Source: Pseudomonadota bacterium (GTDB lineage: Bacteria > Pseudomonadota > Alphaproteobacteria > Rhizobiales > Methylopilaceae). Taken from it: DNA of 6,387 bases. Below, one piece after another: positions 1-5,766 of the stretch (within the stretch, counting starts at the first letter, position 1; every line of letters begins with the position of its first letter). A program made the translations under genes and the position numbers. Location: contig JAEWEX010000527.1 in assembly GCA_023389135.1 (NCBI GenBank), forward strand, positions 1 through 6,387, written 5' to 3'. The notes under the pieces were generated by a model that saw only the letters and a list, made by a program, of their open reading frames with translations, made no database searches and had not been told where the DNA came from.

Positions 1-333
1 ACCGGCCGCCAGCGGGCCGGCCAGCCCGCTCATGCCGGGCAGTCCCACATGGCGCGCACGGCCGTCGCCGCGCAGGGCCTCCGCGGCGCTCCAGCGCGCG
101 GCCGCGCCCTCCGCCTCTGCCGCGGCGAGATAGGCGCGGAAGGCGTCGGTCTCGGCGGTGGCGAACTGCGCGCCGTGGTCGAACGCGCCGGCCTGGCCGC
201 GCCGCGTCGCGCAGCGGCCGCCGAGCCCGCGCCCCTTGTCGAACAGCGCCACCTCGTGGCCCGACTGCAGCAGTTCCTGCGCGCAGGCGAGGCCCGCGAA
301 ACCTGCGCCGATGACGGCGATGCGACTGGACAT
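1..333 (-). CDS. Renalase-like NAD(P)/FAD-dependent oxidoreductase, N-terminal part (runs off the window)
   Basis: The 111 visible residues begin with a Rossmann dinucleotide-binding motif, V-I-G-A-G-F-A-G (residues 7-14). A second flavin-binding stretch follows, with D32 as the acidic residue and G-R-G-L-G-G-R at 34-40. Further on are F-D-H-G-A-Q-F (51-57) and the motif V-G-L-P-G-M-S (96-102). This order is typical of the COG3380 group of predicted NAD/FAD oxidoreductases related to renalase and amine oxidases. Bacterial renalases oxidise isomeric forms of reduced nicotinamide, but whether this protein does so cannot be judged from a fragment. The ATG at 333 is supported by an AGGAGG ribosome binding site six bases upstream. 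The gene starts 49 nt after the WD40 gene on the same strand, so co-transcription is plausible. The C-terminal two thirds lie outside the window. Confidence 0.85.
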   Translation of the reverse strand, partial: MSSRIAVIGAGFAGLACAQELLQSGHEVALFDKGRGLGGRCATRRGQAGAFDHGAQFATAETDAFRAYLAAAEAEGAAARWSAAEALRGDGRARHVGLPGMSGLAGPLAAG

Positions 334-382
334 GAACGGCCTCCTGTCCTGCGGTAACGCGCGAGGGCGGCCGGTTGTGCCC

Positions 383-1399
383 TCACCCCTTCGGCAGCGT
401 CAGCACGCCGGCGCTGCCGGCGGCGGTGCCGAAGGCGAGCGAGCCGCCCGGTGCGTCCCATGCGAGCGCGGTCACCTCGCCGCCCTCCGCTGCGGGGTGG
501 CGGGCCAGCAGCTCGCCGGAATCCTCCATGCGCACCAGCAGGATGCCGCCGTCGTCATAGCCGATGGCCAGCACGTCGGTGCGCGGGTGGAACGCGACAT
601 GCGACACCCGCGAGGGACGCAGCCCCAATTCCACCGGCGGCTTGCCCATGGGGCCGTCGCGTGTGGCGAACGGCCAGATGACCGCGGCGTCGGCGCCGGA
701 GGTGGCGAGCCACTTGCCGTCGCGCGACCACGACCAGGATCGGGTCTTGGACGGATAGCCGGTCATGCGCATGTGGCCGGAATCGGCGACCCGCCAGCCG
801 TGCAGCGCGTTCTCCTGCATGCTTGTCACCACGAAGCGGCCGTCATGGGACCAGGTGACGCCGATGTGGGATCCCTTCCACACGAGCTGCTTGGGCGTCG
901 CAACCGCGCGCGGGAACCACAGCGTCGCGCCGTCGTAATGCGCCGCCGCCAGCTGGAACCCCTTTGGCGCGAAGGCGAGCCCGCGCACGGTGGTCGGAAA
1001 CTCGACGCTTGCCTGCCAGCCGCGCGCGTCGCGCGCCGTCACGTTCTTGGCGGCCGACCAGGCCACCGCCCCGGCGGGGCCGGCTGCGACCGCGTCGATC
1101 CAGGCGCCGCCGGTGTTGCCGAGCTCCTCCGACCACTGGTCGGCGGCTATGCGCACCACGCGGCCGTCGTCGCCGCCGGTGAGCAGGCTGGCGCCGTCGG
1201 GATCGGCGGCGGCCACGAGGATCGATGAGCCCGGATGGACGTCGAAGCGCGCGGTCTCGCCGCCGCGCGCCATCACCACCGCGCCGTCGCCCAGCGCGAA
1301 GGCCGCGGTCTCGCCGAGGAAGGCGGCGGCGGTCACATGGGCGCCGGCGTCCACCGGCTCGATGAAGGCGGAAAGCGATTCCTGGTGTGCGTCGGTCAT
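383..1399 (-). CDS. WD40-repeat beta-propeller protein
   Basis: A protein of 338 residues from the ATG at 1399. It consists almost entirely of about eight degenerate repeats of roughly 40 residues, near positions 20-43, 54-84, 95-124, 135-162, 174-202, 214-243, 262-291 and 305-336. Many carry the D-G-x or 'xFxPxG' turns and a W/F near the end that mark WD40 blades, for example A-F-A-P-K-G-F (142-148), W-S-H-D-G-R-F (183-189) and W-S-R-D-G-K-W (224-230). No enzyme domain, signal peptide or membrane helix is visible, so it is probably a cytoplasmic binding scaffold with unknown partners. An upstream in-frame ATG at 1432 would add 11 residues. I prefer 1399 because the extension runs through a perfect hairpin (1412-1427) and adds no repeat-like sequence. 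Neither start has a clear ribosome binding site. It lies downstream of homospermidine synthase, but no functional link is evident. Confidence 0.85.
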   Translation of the reverse strand: MTDAHQESLSAFIEPVDAGAHVTAAAFLGETAAFALGDGAVVMARGGETARFDVHPGSSILVAAADPDGASLLTGGDDGRVVRIAADQWSEELGNTGGAWIDAVAAGPAGAVAWSAAKNVTARDARGWQASVEFPTTVRGLAFAPKGFQLAAAHYDGATLWFPRAVATPKQLVWKGSHIGVTWSHDGRFVVTSMQENALHGWRVADSGHMRMTGYPSKTRSWSWSRDGKWLATSGADAAVIWPFATRDGPMGKPPVELGLRPSRVSHVAFHPRTDVLAIGYDDGGILLVRMEDSGELLARHPAAEGGEVTALAWDAPGGSLAFGTAAGSAGVLTLPKG

Positions 1400-1411
1400 G
1401 AGATTCGCGCC

Positions 1412-1427
1412 GTGGCTAGGAAGCCAC
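1412..1427 (-). repeat. Perfect 6-bp inverted repeat just upstream of the WD40 start
   Basis: On the minus strand GTGGCT, four bases TCCT, then AGCCAC form a perfect short hairpin ending 12 bases before the preferred ATG of the WD40 gene. No U-tract follows, so it is not a classical terminator. It may be a 5' UTR stem or chance in GC-rich DNA. Confidence 0.4.
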
Positions 1428-1493
1428 ACCATCGCGGATCGGACGGGGAATGGGAAGGCGCGCGGCGCTCATTGGCGTGCCCCGCTCGCCCCC

Positions 1494-2924
1494 TCACCGC
1501 ACCAGCACGTTGCGGAACTGCCACGGGTCGGTGGCGTCCATGTCCTCGGGGAAGAATCCCGGGCGGCCGGCGAGCGGCGTCCAGTCGGTGTAGTGCCCGG
1601 TGACGGGCCCCAGATAAGGGGTCTGCACCTCAAGGCAGCGGCGGAAGTCCATCTCGTCGGCCTCGACGATGCCGGCCTGCGGGTTCTCCAGCGCCCAGAC
1701 CATGCCGGCGAGCACCGCGGAGGTCACCTGAAGGCCGGTGGCGTTCTGGTAGGGCGCGATCCGGCGGGTCTCCTCGATGGAGAGCTGCGAGCCGTACCAG
1801 TAGGCGTTCAGGCCGTGGCCGTAGAGCAGCACGCCGAGCTCGTCGAGGCCGTCGACGATGTCGTGCTCGTCCAGGATCACGTGCTCCTCCTGCATCCGGC
1901 CGGCGCGCCCGAACATCTCGTGCAGCGACAGCACGGCGTCGTTGGCCGGGTGGTAGGCGTAGTGGCAGGTGGGCCGGTAGGCGGCGCGCCCGCCCTCCCA
2001 CACCGTGTAGTAGTCGGCGATGGAAATGGACTCGTTGTGGGTGACGAGGAAGCCGTATTGCGGCCCCGGCGTCGGGCACCACGAGCGCACGCGGGTGTTG
2101 GCGCCGGGCTGCAGCAGATAGATGGCGCAGCGCGGCCCCTCGGTCTGCTCGCGGGCGTTTTCGGGCATCCAGGTCTCGTGCGTGCCCCAGCCGAGCTCGG
2201 CCGGCTGCATGCCCTCGGACAGGAAGCCCTCCACCGACCAGGTGTTGACGAACACGTCGCGCGGCTTGGGATGGCGGGCGCGCTGGGTGTCGCGCTCGGC
2301 GATGTGGACGCCCTTGACGCCGACGCGCCGCATCAGCGCCGCCCAGTCCTCCCGCGTCGCGGGATCCTGGAAGTCGAGGCCGAGGTCGGAGGCGACGTTG
2401 AGCAGCCCCTGCTTCACGAACCACGACACCATGCCGGGGTTGGCGCCGCAGGTGGACACCGCCGTGGTGCCGCCGGGATTGTCGCGCTTCTCGCGCCGCA
2501 CCGTCTCGCGCAGCGCGTAGTTGGTGCGGGCGGCGGCGTCGGCGGTGGCGTCGAAGTAGAAGCCCTTCCAGGGCTCCACCACCGTGTCGATGTAGAGCGC
2601 GCCGATCTCCCGGCAGAACTTCATGATGTCCAGCGAGGAGGTGTCGACCGACAGGTTGACGCAGAAGCCCTGGCCGCCGCCCTCGGTGAGAAGCGGCCCC
2701 AGCACGTCGCGGTAGTTCTCGCGGGTGATCTCCATCTGCCGGAAGCGGATGCCGCGCTCGTCCAGCAGGCCGCGGTCCTTGTCCTCGGGGTCGATCACCG
2801 TGAAGCGCTTCGGGTCGTACTCGAAATGCCGCTCGATCAGCGGCAGCGTGCCCTTCCCGATCGAGCCGAAGCCGATCATGACGATGGGACCGGAGATGCG
2901 GGCGTGGACCGGCCAGTCGGCCAT
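1494..2924 (-). CDS. hss: Homospermidine synthase (EC 2.5.1.44)
   Basis: This 476-residue cytoplasmic enzyme makes sym-homospermidine from two putrescines, or from putrescine plus spermidine, using NAD as a transient hydride acceptor. It belongs to the saccharopine dehydrogenase-like family. The N-terminal Rossmann motif is G-F-G-S-I-G (18-23). Residues important in the Blastochloris viridis enzyme, as I remember its numbering, are present at identical positions: D94, E117, N162, E210, W229 (in N-T-W-S-V-E-G-F), E237, H296, E298 and D361. The C-terminal run P-Y-L-G-P-V (436-441), T-D-W-T-P-L-A-G-R-P-G is also family-like. Length matches the known enzyme, so it appears intact. The ATG at 2924 has GGGAG nine bases upstream. 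Its substrate putrescine would come from the ornithine decarboxylase encoded at 4099-5229. A 77-nt gap separates it from the toxin remnant upstream, and I see no obvious promoter there. Confidence 0.97.
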   Translation of the reverse strand: MADWPVHARISGPIVMIGFGSIGKGTLPLIERHFEYDPKRFTVIDPEDKDRGLLDERGIRFRQMEITRENYRDVLGPLLTEGGGQGFCVNLSVDTSSLDIMKFCREIGALYIDTVVEPWKGFYFDATADAAARTNYALRETVRREKRDNPGGTTAVSTCGANPGMVSWFVKQGLLNVASDLGLDFQDPATREDWAALMRRVGVKGVHIAERDTQRARHPKPRDVFVNTWSVEGFLSEGMQPAELGWGTHETWMPENAREQTEGPRCAIYLLQPGANTRVRSWCPTPGPQYGFLVTHNESISIADYYTVWEGGRAAYRPTCHYAYHPANDAVLSLHEMFGRAGRMQEEHVILDEHDIVDGLDELGVLLYGHGLNAYWYGSQLSIEETRRIAPYQNATGLQVTSAVLAGMVWALENPQAGIVEADEMDFRRCLEVQTPYLGPVTGHYTDWTPLAGRPGFFPEDMDATDPWQFRNVLVR

Positions 2925-3001
2925 GGCGGAGAACTCCCAGAAGGCTGCGGATACGGGACGGGCGAATGCTGCGGTCTGTTAGGGGGCGGCGCGCGGCGGC
3001 G

Positions 3002-3217
3002 TCAACCCTCGGGGGGAACGTGCCGGTCGAACTCCATGGCGTCGTGCAGGACGCGGAGGATTTCGAGCCGTTGTGGCAGACGCCTCATGACGAGCAGATG
3101 TCGGGGGCGCGCGACCCGTCCCGGCGGGTCCGGAACCCGATGGCGGCTGTGGCGGAGGTGATAGGTGACCGCATGGCGACCGAGTTCAAGCCGCTCGACG
3201 ACTATGCTGACAGTCAA
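3002..3217 (-). pseudogene. ParE/RelE-family toxin, shortened and probably degraded
   Basis: The reading frame opens at a TTG (3217) that overlaps the antitoxin stop codon as TTGA, the usual spacing for a ParDE pair. It encodes 71 residues, against about 90-100 for ParE toxins. The last 37 or so residues fit a ParE C-terminus: a P-P-G-R-V-A-R-P-R-H-L-L-V-M-R-R strand region, then L-E-I-L-R-V-L-H-D-A-M-E-F-D-R-H. The first 30 or so residues contain only a hint of the first helix (V-T-Y-H-L-R-H), and the second helix seems absent. I infer an internal deletion, but a substituted N-terminus or a frameshift is also possible. No separate ATG gives a better protein. Toxic activity is doubtful, because ParE needs both the helical hairpin and the sheet. 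No ribosome binding site is clear, so translation would depend on coupling to the antitoxin. Confidence 0.6.
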
Positions 3218-3501
3218 TCGGTGCCGCTCCTGGCGACCGCTTCTTCACCGATGCGGTTCAGGAACCCCTCGATGTCGTCGGCCGGCACCTCCACGACATT
3301 TCCGCGTTCTGCGTCGCGAATCCCCTCGTCCACCGCGGCCTTCAGCGCCGCGAGCTTGCGCCGCTGCGCCTGCTGGCGTTCGTCCAGCAGGCGAAGGGCC
3401 TCGCCGACGACCTCGCTGGCGTCCCGGTAGCGGCCGGAGGCGACGTTGTCCTCGATCAGTCCGTCGAGATGCTCGGTCAGGCTGATGCTGCGGGTCGGCA
3501 T
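3214..3501 (-). CDS. parD: ParD-type (CC2985 family) antitoxin
   Basis: A 95-residue protein of the ribbon-helix-helix antitoxin type. The N-terminal strand is P-T-R-S-I-S-L-T (2-9). The family signature follows at 15-42, including V-A-S-G-R-Y-R-D-A-S-E-V-V and E-A-L-R-L-L-D-E-R. A charged helical tail of about 50 residues then would wrap the partner ParE toxin. Members of this family neutralise ParE and repress their own operon as dimers. The ATG at 3501 is chosen because AGGAG sits seven bases upstream and the domain begins right there. The frame is open for another 111 codons upstream, but that part lies antisense or out of frame over the acetyltransferase and is not protein-like. A perfect 12-bp inverted repeat 28 bp upstream of the start is a candidate operator. 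The partner gene (3002-3217) looks damaged, so this may be an orphan antitoxin. Confidence 0.88.
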   Translation of the reverse strand: MPTRSISLTEHLDGLIEDNVASGRYRDASEVVGEALRLLDERQQAQRRKLAALKAAVDEGIRDAERGNVVEVPADDIEGFLNRIGEEAVARSGTD

Positions 3502-3528
3502 GGCGATGCTCCTGCTGCCTGGGAGACT

Positions 3529-3559
3529 GGTGCGATCGGCAAGGCCTGCCGATCGCACC
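3529..3559. promoter_or_regulatory. Perfect 12-bp inverted repeat between the GNAT gene and parD
   Basis: GGTGCGATCGGC, seven bases, then GCCGATCGCACC form a perfect inverted repeat in the 64-nt gap between the acetyltransferase stop and the antitoxin start. Two readings are possible. It could be an operator for autorepression by the ParD-type protein. Alternatively, it could be a strong hairpin ending the ornithine decarboxylase-acetyltransferase transcript. No T-run follows on either strand, which speaks against a standard intrinsic terminator. Confidence 0.6.
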
Positions 3560-3565
3560 GTCCCG

Positions 3566-4087
3566 TCAGGCCGCGAGGCCGAAGCCCCGCTCCAAGCGCC
3601 CGGCCGCGGCGACCGGGCCTGCGGCCCCGTCGAGCGCGCCGTCCGCGAGATCGAGCCCCATGAACCGCTCCCGCTGGAACGGCCCCGGCAGCCACAGCCC
3701 CGCCGTCCGCGCGGCGGAAAAGCCGAAGCGGGCATAGTAGGGCGCGTCGCCCACCAGCACCACGGCGCGGTGGCCGAGGTGTTTCGCGCGCGCGAGCGCT
3801 TCCCGCATGAGGGCGGAGCCGAGGCCGCCGCCATGGAGCTCCGGGTCGACCGCGAGCGGGCCCAACATCAGCGCCGGGCGGCCCGCGCCGGCCGTCACGT
3901 CCCACAGGCGCACGGTGCCGACCAGCCGGCCGTCCTCGACCGCGGAGAGCGCCAGGCCCTCCGCGGGAAGCCGCCCCTCGCGGAGCCGCTCGCAGGTCTT
4001 CCTGCGCCGCCCGGGGCCCATGGCCCGGTCGAGCAGCATCTCGCGGGCCCCGGCTTCCGCCGGGGCCTCGTCACGGATGATCGCCAT
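3566..4087 (-). CDS. GNAT-family N-acetyltransferase (YhbS-like, COG3153)
   Basis: A 173-residue predicted acetyl-CoA-dependent acetyltransferase. The central strand L-M-L-G-P-L-A-V-D-P (73-82) runs into the acetyl-CoA pyrophosphate loop H-G-G-G-L-G-S-A-L-M (85-94), a form of the usual Q/R-x-x-G-x-G/A motif with His in the first position. The following A-V-V-L-V-G-D-A-P-Y-Y-A-R-F-G-F (108-123) is a hallmark of the YhbS-like subgroup. The substrate is unknown. The ATG at 4087 has GGAGG five bases upstream and lies 11 nt after the ornithine decarboxylase stop, so the two are almost certainly co-transcribed. A role with polyamines or their precursors is tempting from this position, but nothing in the sequence shows it. 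This family is sequence-diverse, and the subgroup call rests on motif recall. Confidence 0.9.
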   Translation of the reverse strand: MAIIRDEAPAEAGAREMLLDRAMGPGRRRKTCERLREGRLPAEGLALSAVEDGRLVGTVRLWDVTAGAGRPALMLGPLAVDPELHGGGLGSALMREALARAKHLGHRAVVLVGDAPYYARFGFSAARTAGLWLPGPFQRERFMGLDLADGALDGAAGPVAAAGRLERGFGLAA

Positions 4088-4098
4088 GGCGTCCTCCG

Positions 4099-5229
4099 TC
4101 AGATCACGTAGGACTTGAGCGGCGGGAAGCCGTTGAAGGCCACCGAGGCGTAGGTCGTGGTGTAGGCGCCGGTTGCCTCGATCAGCACCTTGTCGCCGAT
4201 GGAGAGGCTCACCGGCAGCATGTACGGGTCCTTCTCGTACAGCACGTCCGCCGAATCGCAGGTCGGCCCCGCAACCACGCAGGGAACCCGGATGTCGTCG
4301 TCCCGCTCCGTGCGGATCGGGTAGCGGATCGCCTCGTCCATGGTCTCGGCCAGGCCGCCGAACTTGCCGATGTCCAGATAGACCCAGCGCAGCTCGTCCT
4401 CGGCCGACTTCCTGGAGATCAGGATGACCTCGGCCTGGATCATGCCGGCATTGCCGACCATGCCGCGGCCCGGCTCGATGATGGTCTCGGGCAGGCGGTT
4501 GCCGAAATGGCGGCGCAGCGCGCCGAAGATCGCCTGGCCATAGGCCTCCACCGCCGGCACGTCCTTCAGGTAGCGGGTCGGGAAGCCGCCGCCGAGATTG
4601 ACCATGGCGAGCGCGATGCCGCGCTCCGCGCAGGCGCGGAACACGTCGGCGGCCATGGCCAGCGCGCGGTCCCACATGGCCGGGTCGCGCTGCTGCGAAC
4701 CGACATGGAAGGACACGCCGTGGGCGACGAGGCCGTGCCGGTGGGCATGCTCCAGCACGTCCGGCGCCATCTCGGGCGCGCAGCCGAACTTCTTGGACAG
4801 CGGCCACTCGGCGCCGGAGCCGTCGCACAGCACGCGGCAGAACACCTTCGCGCCGGGGGCGGCGCGGGCGATCTTCTCGACCTCCTCGACGCAGTCGACC
4901 GCGAACAGCTCGACGCCGATCTCGTGGGCGCGCGCGATGTCGCGCTCCTTCTTGATGGTGTTGCCGAAGGAGATGCGGTCCGGGGTCGCGCCGGCGTCCA
5001 GCGCCATCTCGATCTCGGCGACCGACGCGGTGTCGAAGGACGAGCCCAGCGAGGCGAGCAGGCGCAGCACCTCGGGGGCCGGGTTTGCCTTGACCGCATA
5101 GAACACGCGGGTGTCCGGCAGCGCGCGGGCGAACTTCATGTAGTTCTCGCGCACGACCTCGAGGTCGAGCACCATGCAGGGCTCGTCGGGGCGTCGGTTG
5201 GCGAGGAACTCGCGGATGCGGTCGGTCAT
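4099..5229 (-). CDS. Ornithine decarboxylase, fold III (EC 4.1.1.17; possibly also acting on lysine)
   Basis: A 376-residue PLP enzyme of the alanine racemase-fold decarboxylases, producing putrescine from ornithine in the cytoplasm. The Schiff-base lysine is K47 in Y-A-V-K-A-N-P. Residues equivalent to those of Trypanosoma brucei ornithine decarboxylase are present with a constant offset of 22: D66, E72, H175 and S178 (F-H-V-G-S-Q), the glycine loop 213-215, and E252-R255 (E-P-G-R). The catalytic C324-D325 lies in G-P-T-C-D-S-A-D, and the PLP-contacting Y356 in G-A-Y-T. The C-D-S-A-D form fits ornithine or lysine/ornithine decarboxylases rather than diaminopimelate decarboxylase. The ATG at 5229 has GGGAG seven bases upstream. 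The frame extends to 5409, but that part is leader RNA. Regulation is probably at the leader (5230-5645), where a hairpin covers the ribosome binding site. Its product feeds the homospermidine synthase at 1494-2924. Confidence 0.95.
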   Translation of the reverse strand: MTDRIREFLANRRPDEPCMVLDLEVVRENYMKFARALPDTRVFYAVKANPAPEVLRLLASLGSSFDTASVAEIEMALDAGATPDRISFGNTIKKERDIARAHEIGVELFAVDCVEEVEKIARAAPGAKVFCRVLCDGSGAEWPLSKKFGCAPEMAPDVLEHAHRHGLVAHGVSFHVGSQQRDPAMWDRALAMAADVFRACAERGIALAMVNLGGGFPTRYLKDVPAVEAYGQAIFGALRRHFGNRLPETIIEPGRGMVGNAGMIQAEVILISRKSAEDELRWVYLDIGKFGGLAETMDEAIRYPIRTERDDDIRVPCVVAGPTCDSADVLYEKDPYMLPVSLSIGDKVLIEATGAYTTTYASVAFNGFPPLKSYVI

Positions 5230-5279
5230 GGCGTTTCTCCCTTCGAGAACGCATGCGTGGGTCCGGTGCGGGACGGCAT
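5226..5279 (-). other. Possible 17-codon leader ORF overlapping the ornithine decarboxylase start
   Basis: An ATG at 5279 opens a short frame encoding MPSRTGPTHAFSKGETP. Its TGA overlaps the ornithine decarboxylase ATG as ATGA. A ribosome translating it would pass straight through the hairpin at 5231-5252. The GGAAGG upstream directly abuts the ATG, which is too close for good initiation. It may therefore be a chance frame. Confidence 0.25.
5231..5252 (-). promoter_or_regulatory. Hairpin covering the ornithine decarboxylase ribosome binding site
   Basis: On the minus strand GCGTTCTC pairs with GAGAAACGC (one bulged A) around a five-base loop GAAGG. The Shine-Dalgarno sequence AGGGAG is split between the loop and the 3' arm, and the ATG follows the stem after one base. 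Folding should lower initiation, so this is a candidate final switch of the leader. Confidence 0.55.
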
Positions 5280-5500
5280 CCTTCCGCGGCGCGATGTGGA
5301 GACGCGCCAGCGGACGGCGGACCGTCACGCGGTGACCGGCATCGAGGCCGGCCGTCGAACGCCGAAAGGCTTCGTTGGGGACGGCGAACCGCCCTGGACC
5401 GAGAGCCACGCTTGGATCGGGAGAGACCCGCTCCGCACGCCCGGCAATGATGTAGTCGCCTCTTTAGTGTCGCCGGCCTTTGGACGAGCCGGCAGAGACC

Positions 5501-5551
5501 AAAAAAGCCCTCTACGTCGTTGCTTTAAGTCGCGTCCGCCAGCGGAGAGCC
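5501..5551 (-). terminator. Possible attenuator within the leader
   Basis: On the minus strand GGCTCTC (5551-5545) can pair with GAGGGCT (5512-5506), using two G-U pairs. It encloses 32 nt and is followed at once by six T residues (5506-5501). This is the best-looking U-tract in the window. The enclosed loop is long and the stem modest, so it is only a candidate for premature termination. Confidence 0.3.
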
Positions 5552-5650
5552 AGCTTAGACCCGGTTTTTCTCCGGTCACCGGTCTGCCCGGACGGGAGTT
5601 CCGTCCGACCGGCACGCGACCACAGGCACGTGCGAAATTGGGCAAGCGGA

Positions 5651-5679
5651 GAAATATGTGATTTGCCCCATGGGCACAA
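5651..5679 (-). promoter_or_regulatory. Candidate sigma-70 promoter for the leader and ornithine decarboxylase
   Basis: TTGTGC (5679-5674), a 17-base spacer and TATTTC (5656-5651) lie in the most AT-rich patch of the gap. Transcription would begin near 5644 and give a leader of about 415 nt. A 5-bp inverted repeat TGCCC-CAT-GGGCA (5664-5676) overlaps the -35 box and the spacer and could be an operator. The match to consensus is partial. Confidence 0.35.
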
Positions 5680-5721
5680 GGGCTTCGGGGGGCATCAACT
5701 GTGATTATTTCGTGGCGGTCG

Positions 5722-5746
5722 CGCAGGGGCCGGGCAGGGCCCTGCG
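5722..5746 (-). repeat. GC-rich hairpin downstream of the small membrane protein gene
   Basis: CGCAGGG (5722-5728) and CCCTGCG (5740-5746) can pair across 11 bases. An overlapping 12-base perfect palindrome lies at 5734-5745. It lies 21 nt past the stop of the small membrane protein gene and could help end its transcript, but there is no U-tract. It is equally likely to be a by-product of high GC content. Confidence 0.35.
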
Positions 5747-5766
5747 ATCCCGGGCGCGGGCGCGGC

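Larger units (their letters stand above)
5230..5645 (-). promoter_or_regulatory. speF leader: Structured leader RNA of the ornithine decarboxylase gene, speF-motif candidate
   Basis: The gap of about 415 nt before the decarboxylase is rich in stem-loops on the minus strand. There is a 7-bp stem with a five-base loop (5589-5607) and a bulged stem with an A-rich loop (5558-5577). Another is a GCCGGC/GCCGGC stem (5472-5493). A G-C stem with a TTCG loop (5379-5394) precedes a bulged CGAAGCC stem (5356-5374) and a 7-bp stem (5334-5353). The last is a ribosome-binding-site hairpin (5231-5252). Unpaired stretches such as the purine-rich part near 5461-5467 are less GC-biased than the surroundings, which suggests conserved RNA. 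The 'speF' motif is a known cis-regulatory RNA upstream of alphaproteobacterial ornithine decarboxylase genes. Position, length and complexity fit, but I could not run a covariance-model search. No convincing protein frame is seen in this stretch. Confidence 0.65.

Noticed and set aside
158..1228. A 356-codon open frame on the plus strand.
   Set aside because: It is antisense to both the FAD oxidoreductase and the WD40 gene, which have clear motifs in the opposite direction.
990..3161. A 723-codon open frame on the plus strand.
   Set aside because: It lies antisense to homospermidine synthase and the WD40 gene. The protein is low-complexity (Ala, Gly, Arg, Val, His), with no domain. Such frames are common opposite GC-rich genes.
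3214..3834. An extended 206-residue version of the antitoxin.
   Set aside because: The extra N-terminus overlaps the acetyltransferase in another frame and is low-complexity. The ATG at 3501 has a good AGGAG and starts the family domain.
3566..5254. A 562-codon minus-strand frame that could be read as a decarboxylase-acetyltransferase fusion.
   Set aside because: Only the last 173 codons (acetyltransferase) are protein-like. The rest reads the decarboxylase in the wrong frame and is Arg-rich. The decarboxylase has its own intact frame and stop at 4099.
5325..5645. A 106-codon minus-strand frame in the leader, from a TTG.
   Set aside because: No ribosome binding site and no protein-like pattern. 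It crosses the stem-loops and the U-tract of the leader, so RNA structure explains the region better.
4507..5661. A 384-codon open frame on the plus strand opposite ornithine decarboxylase and its leader.
   Set aside because: Its composition mirrors the antisense codons of the decarboxylase, it has no recognisable domain, and its end overlaps the structured leader.
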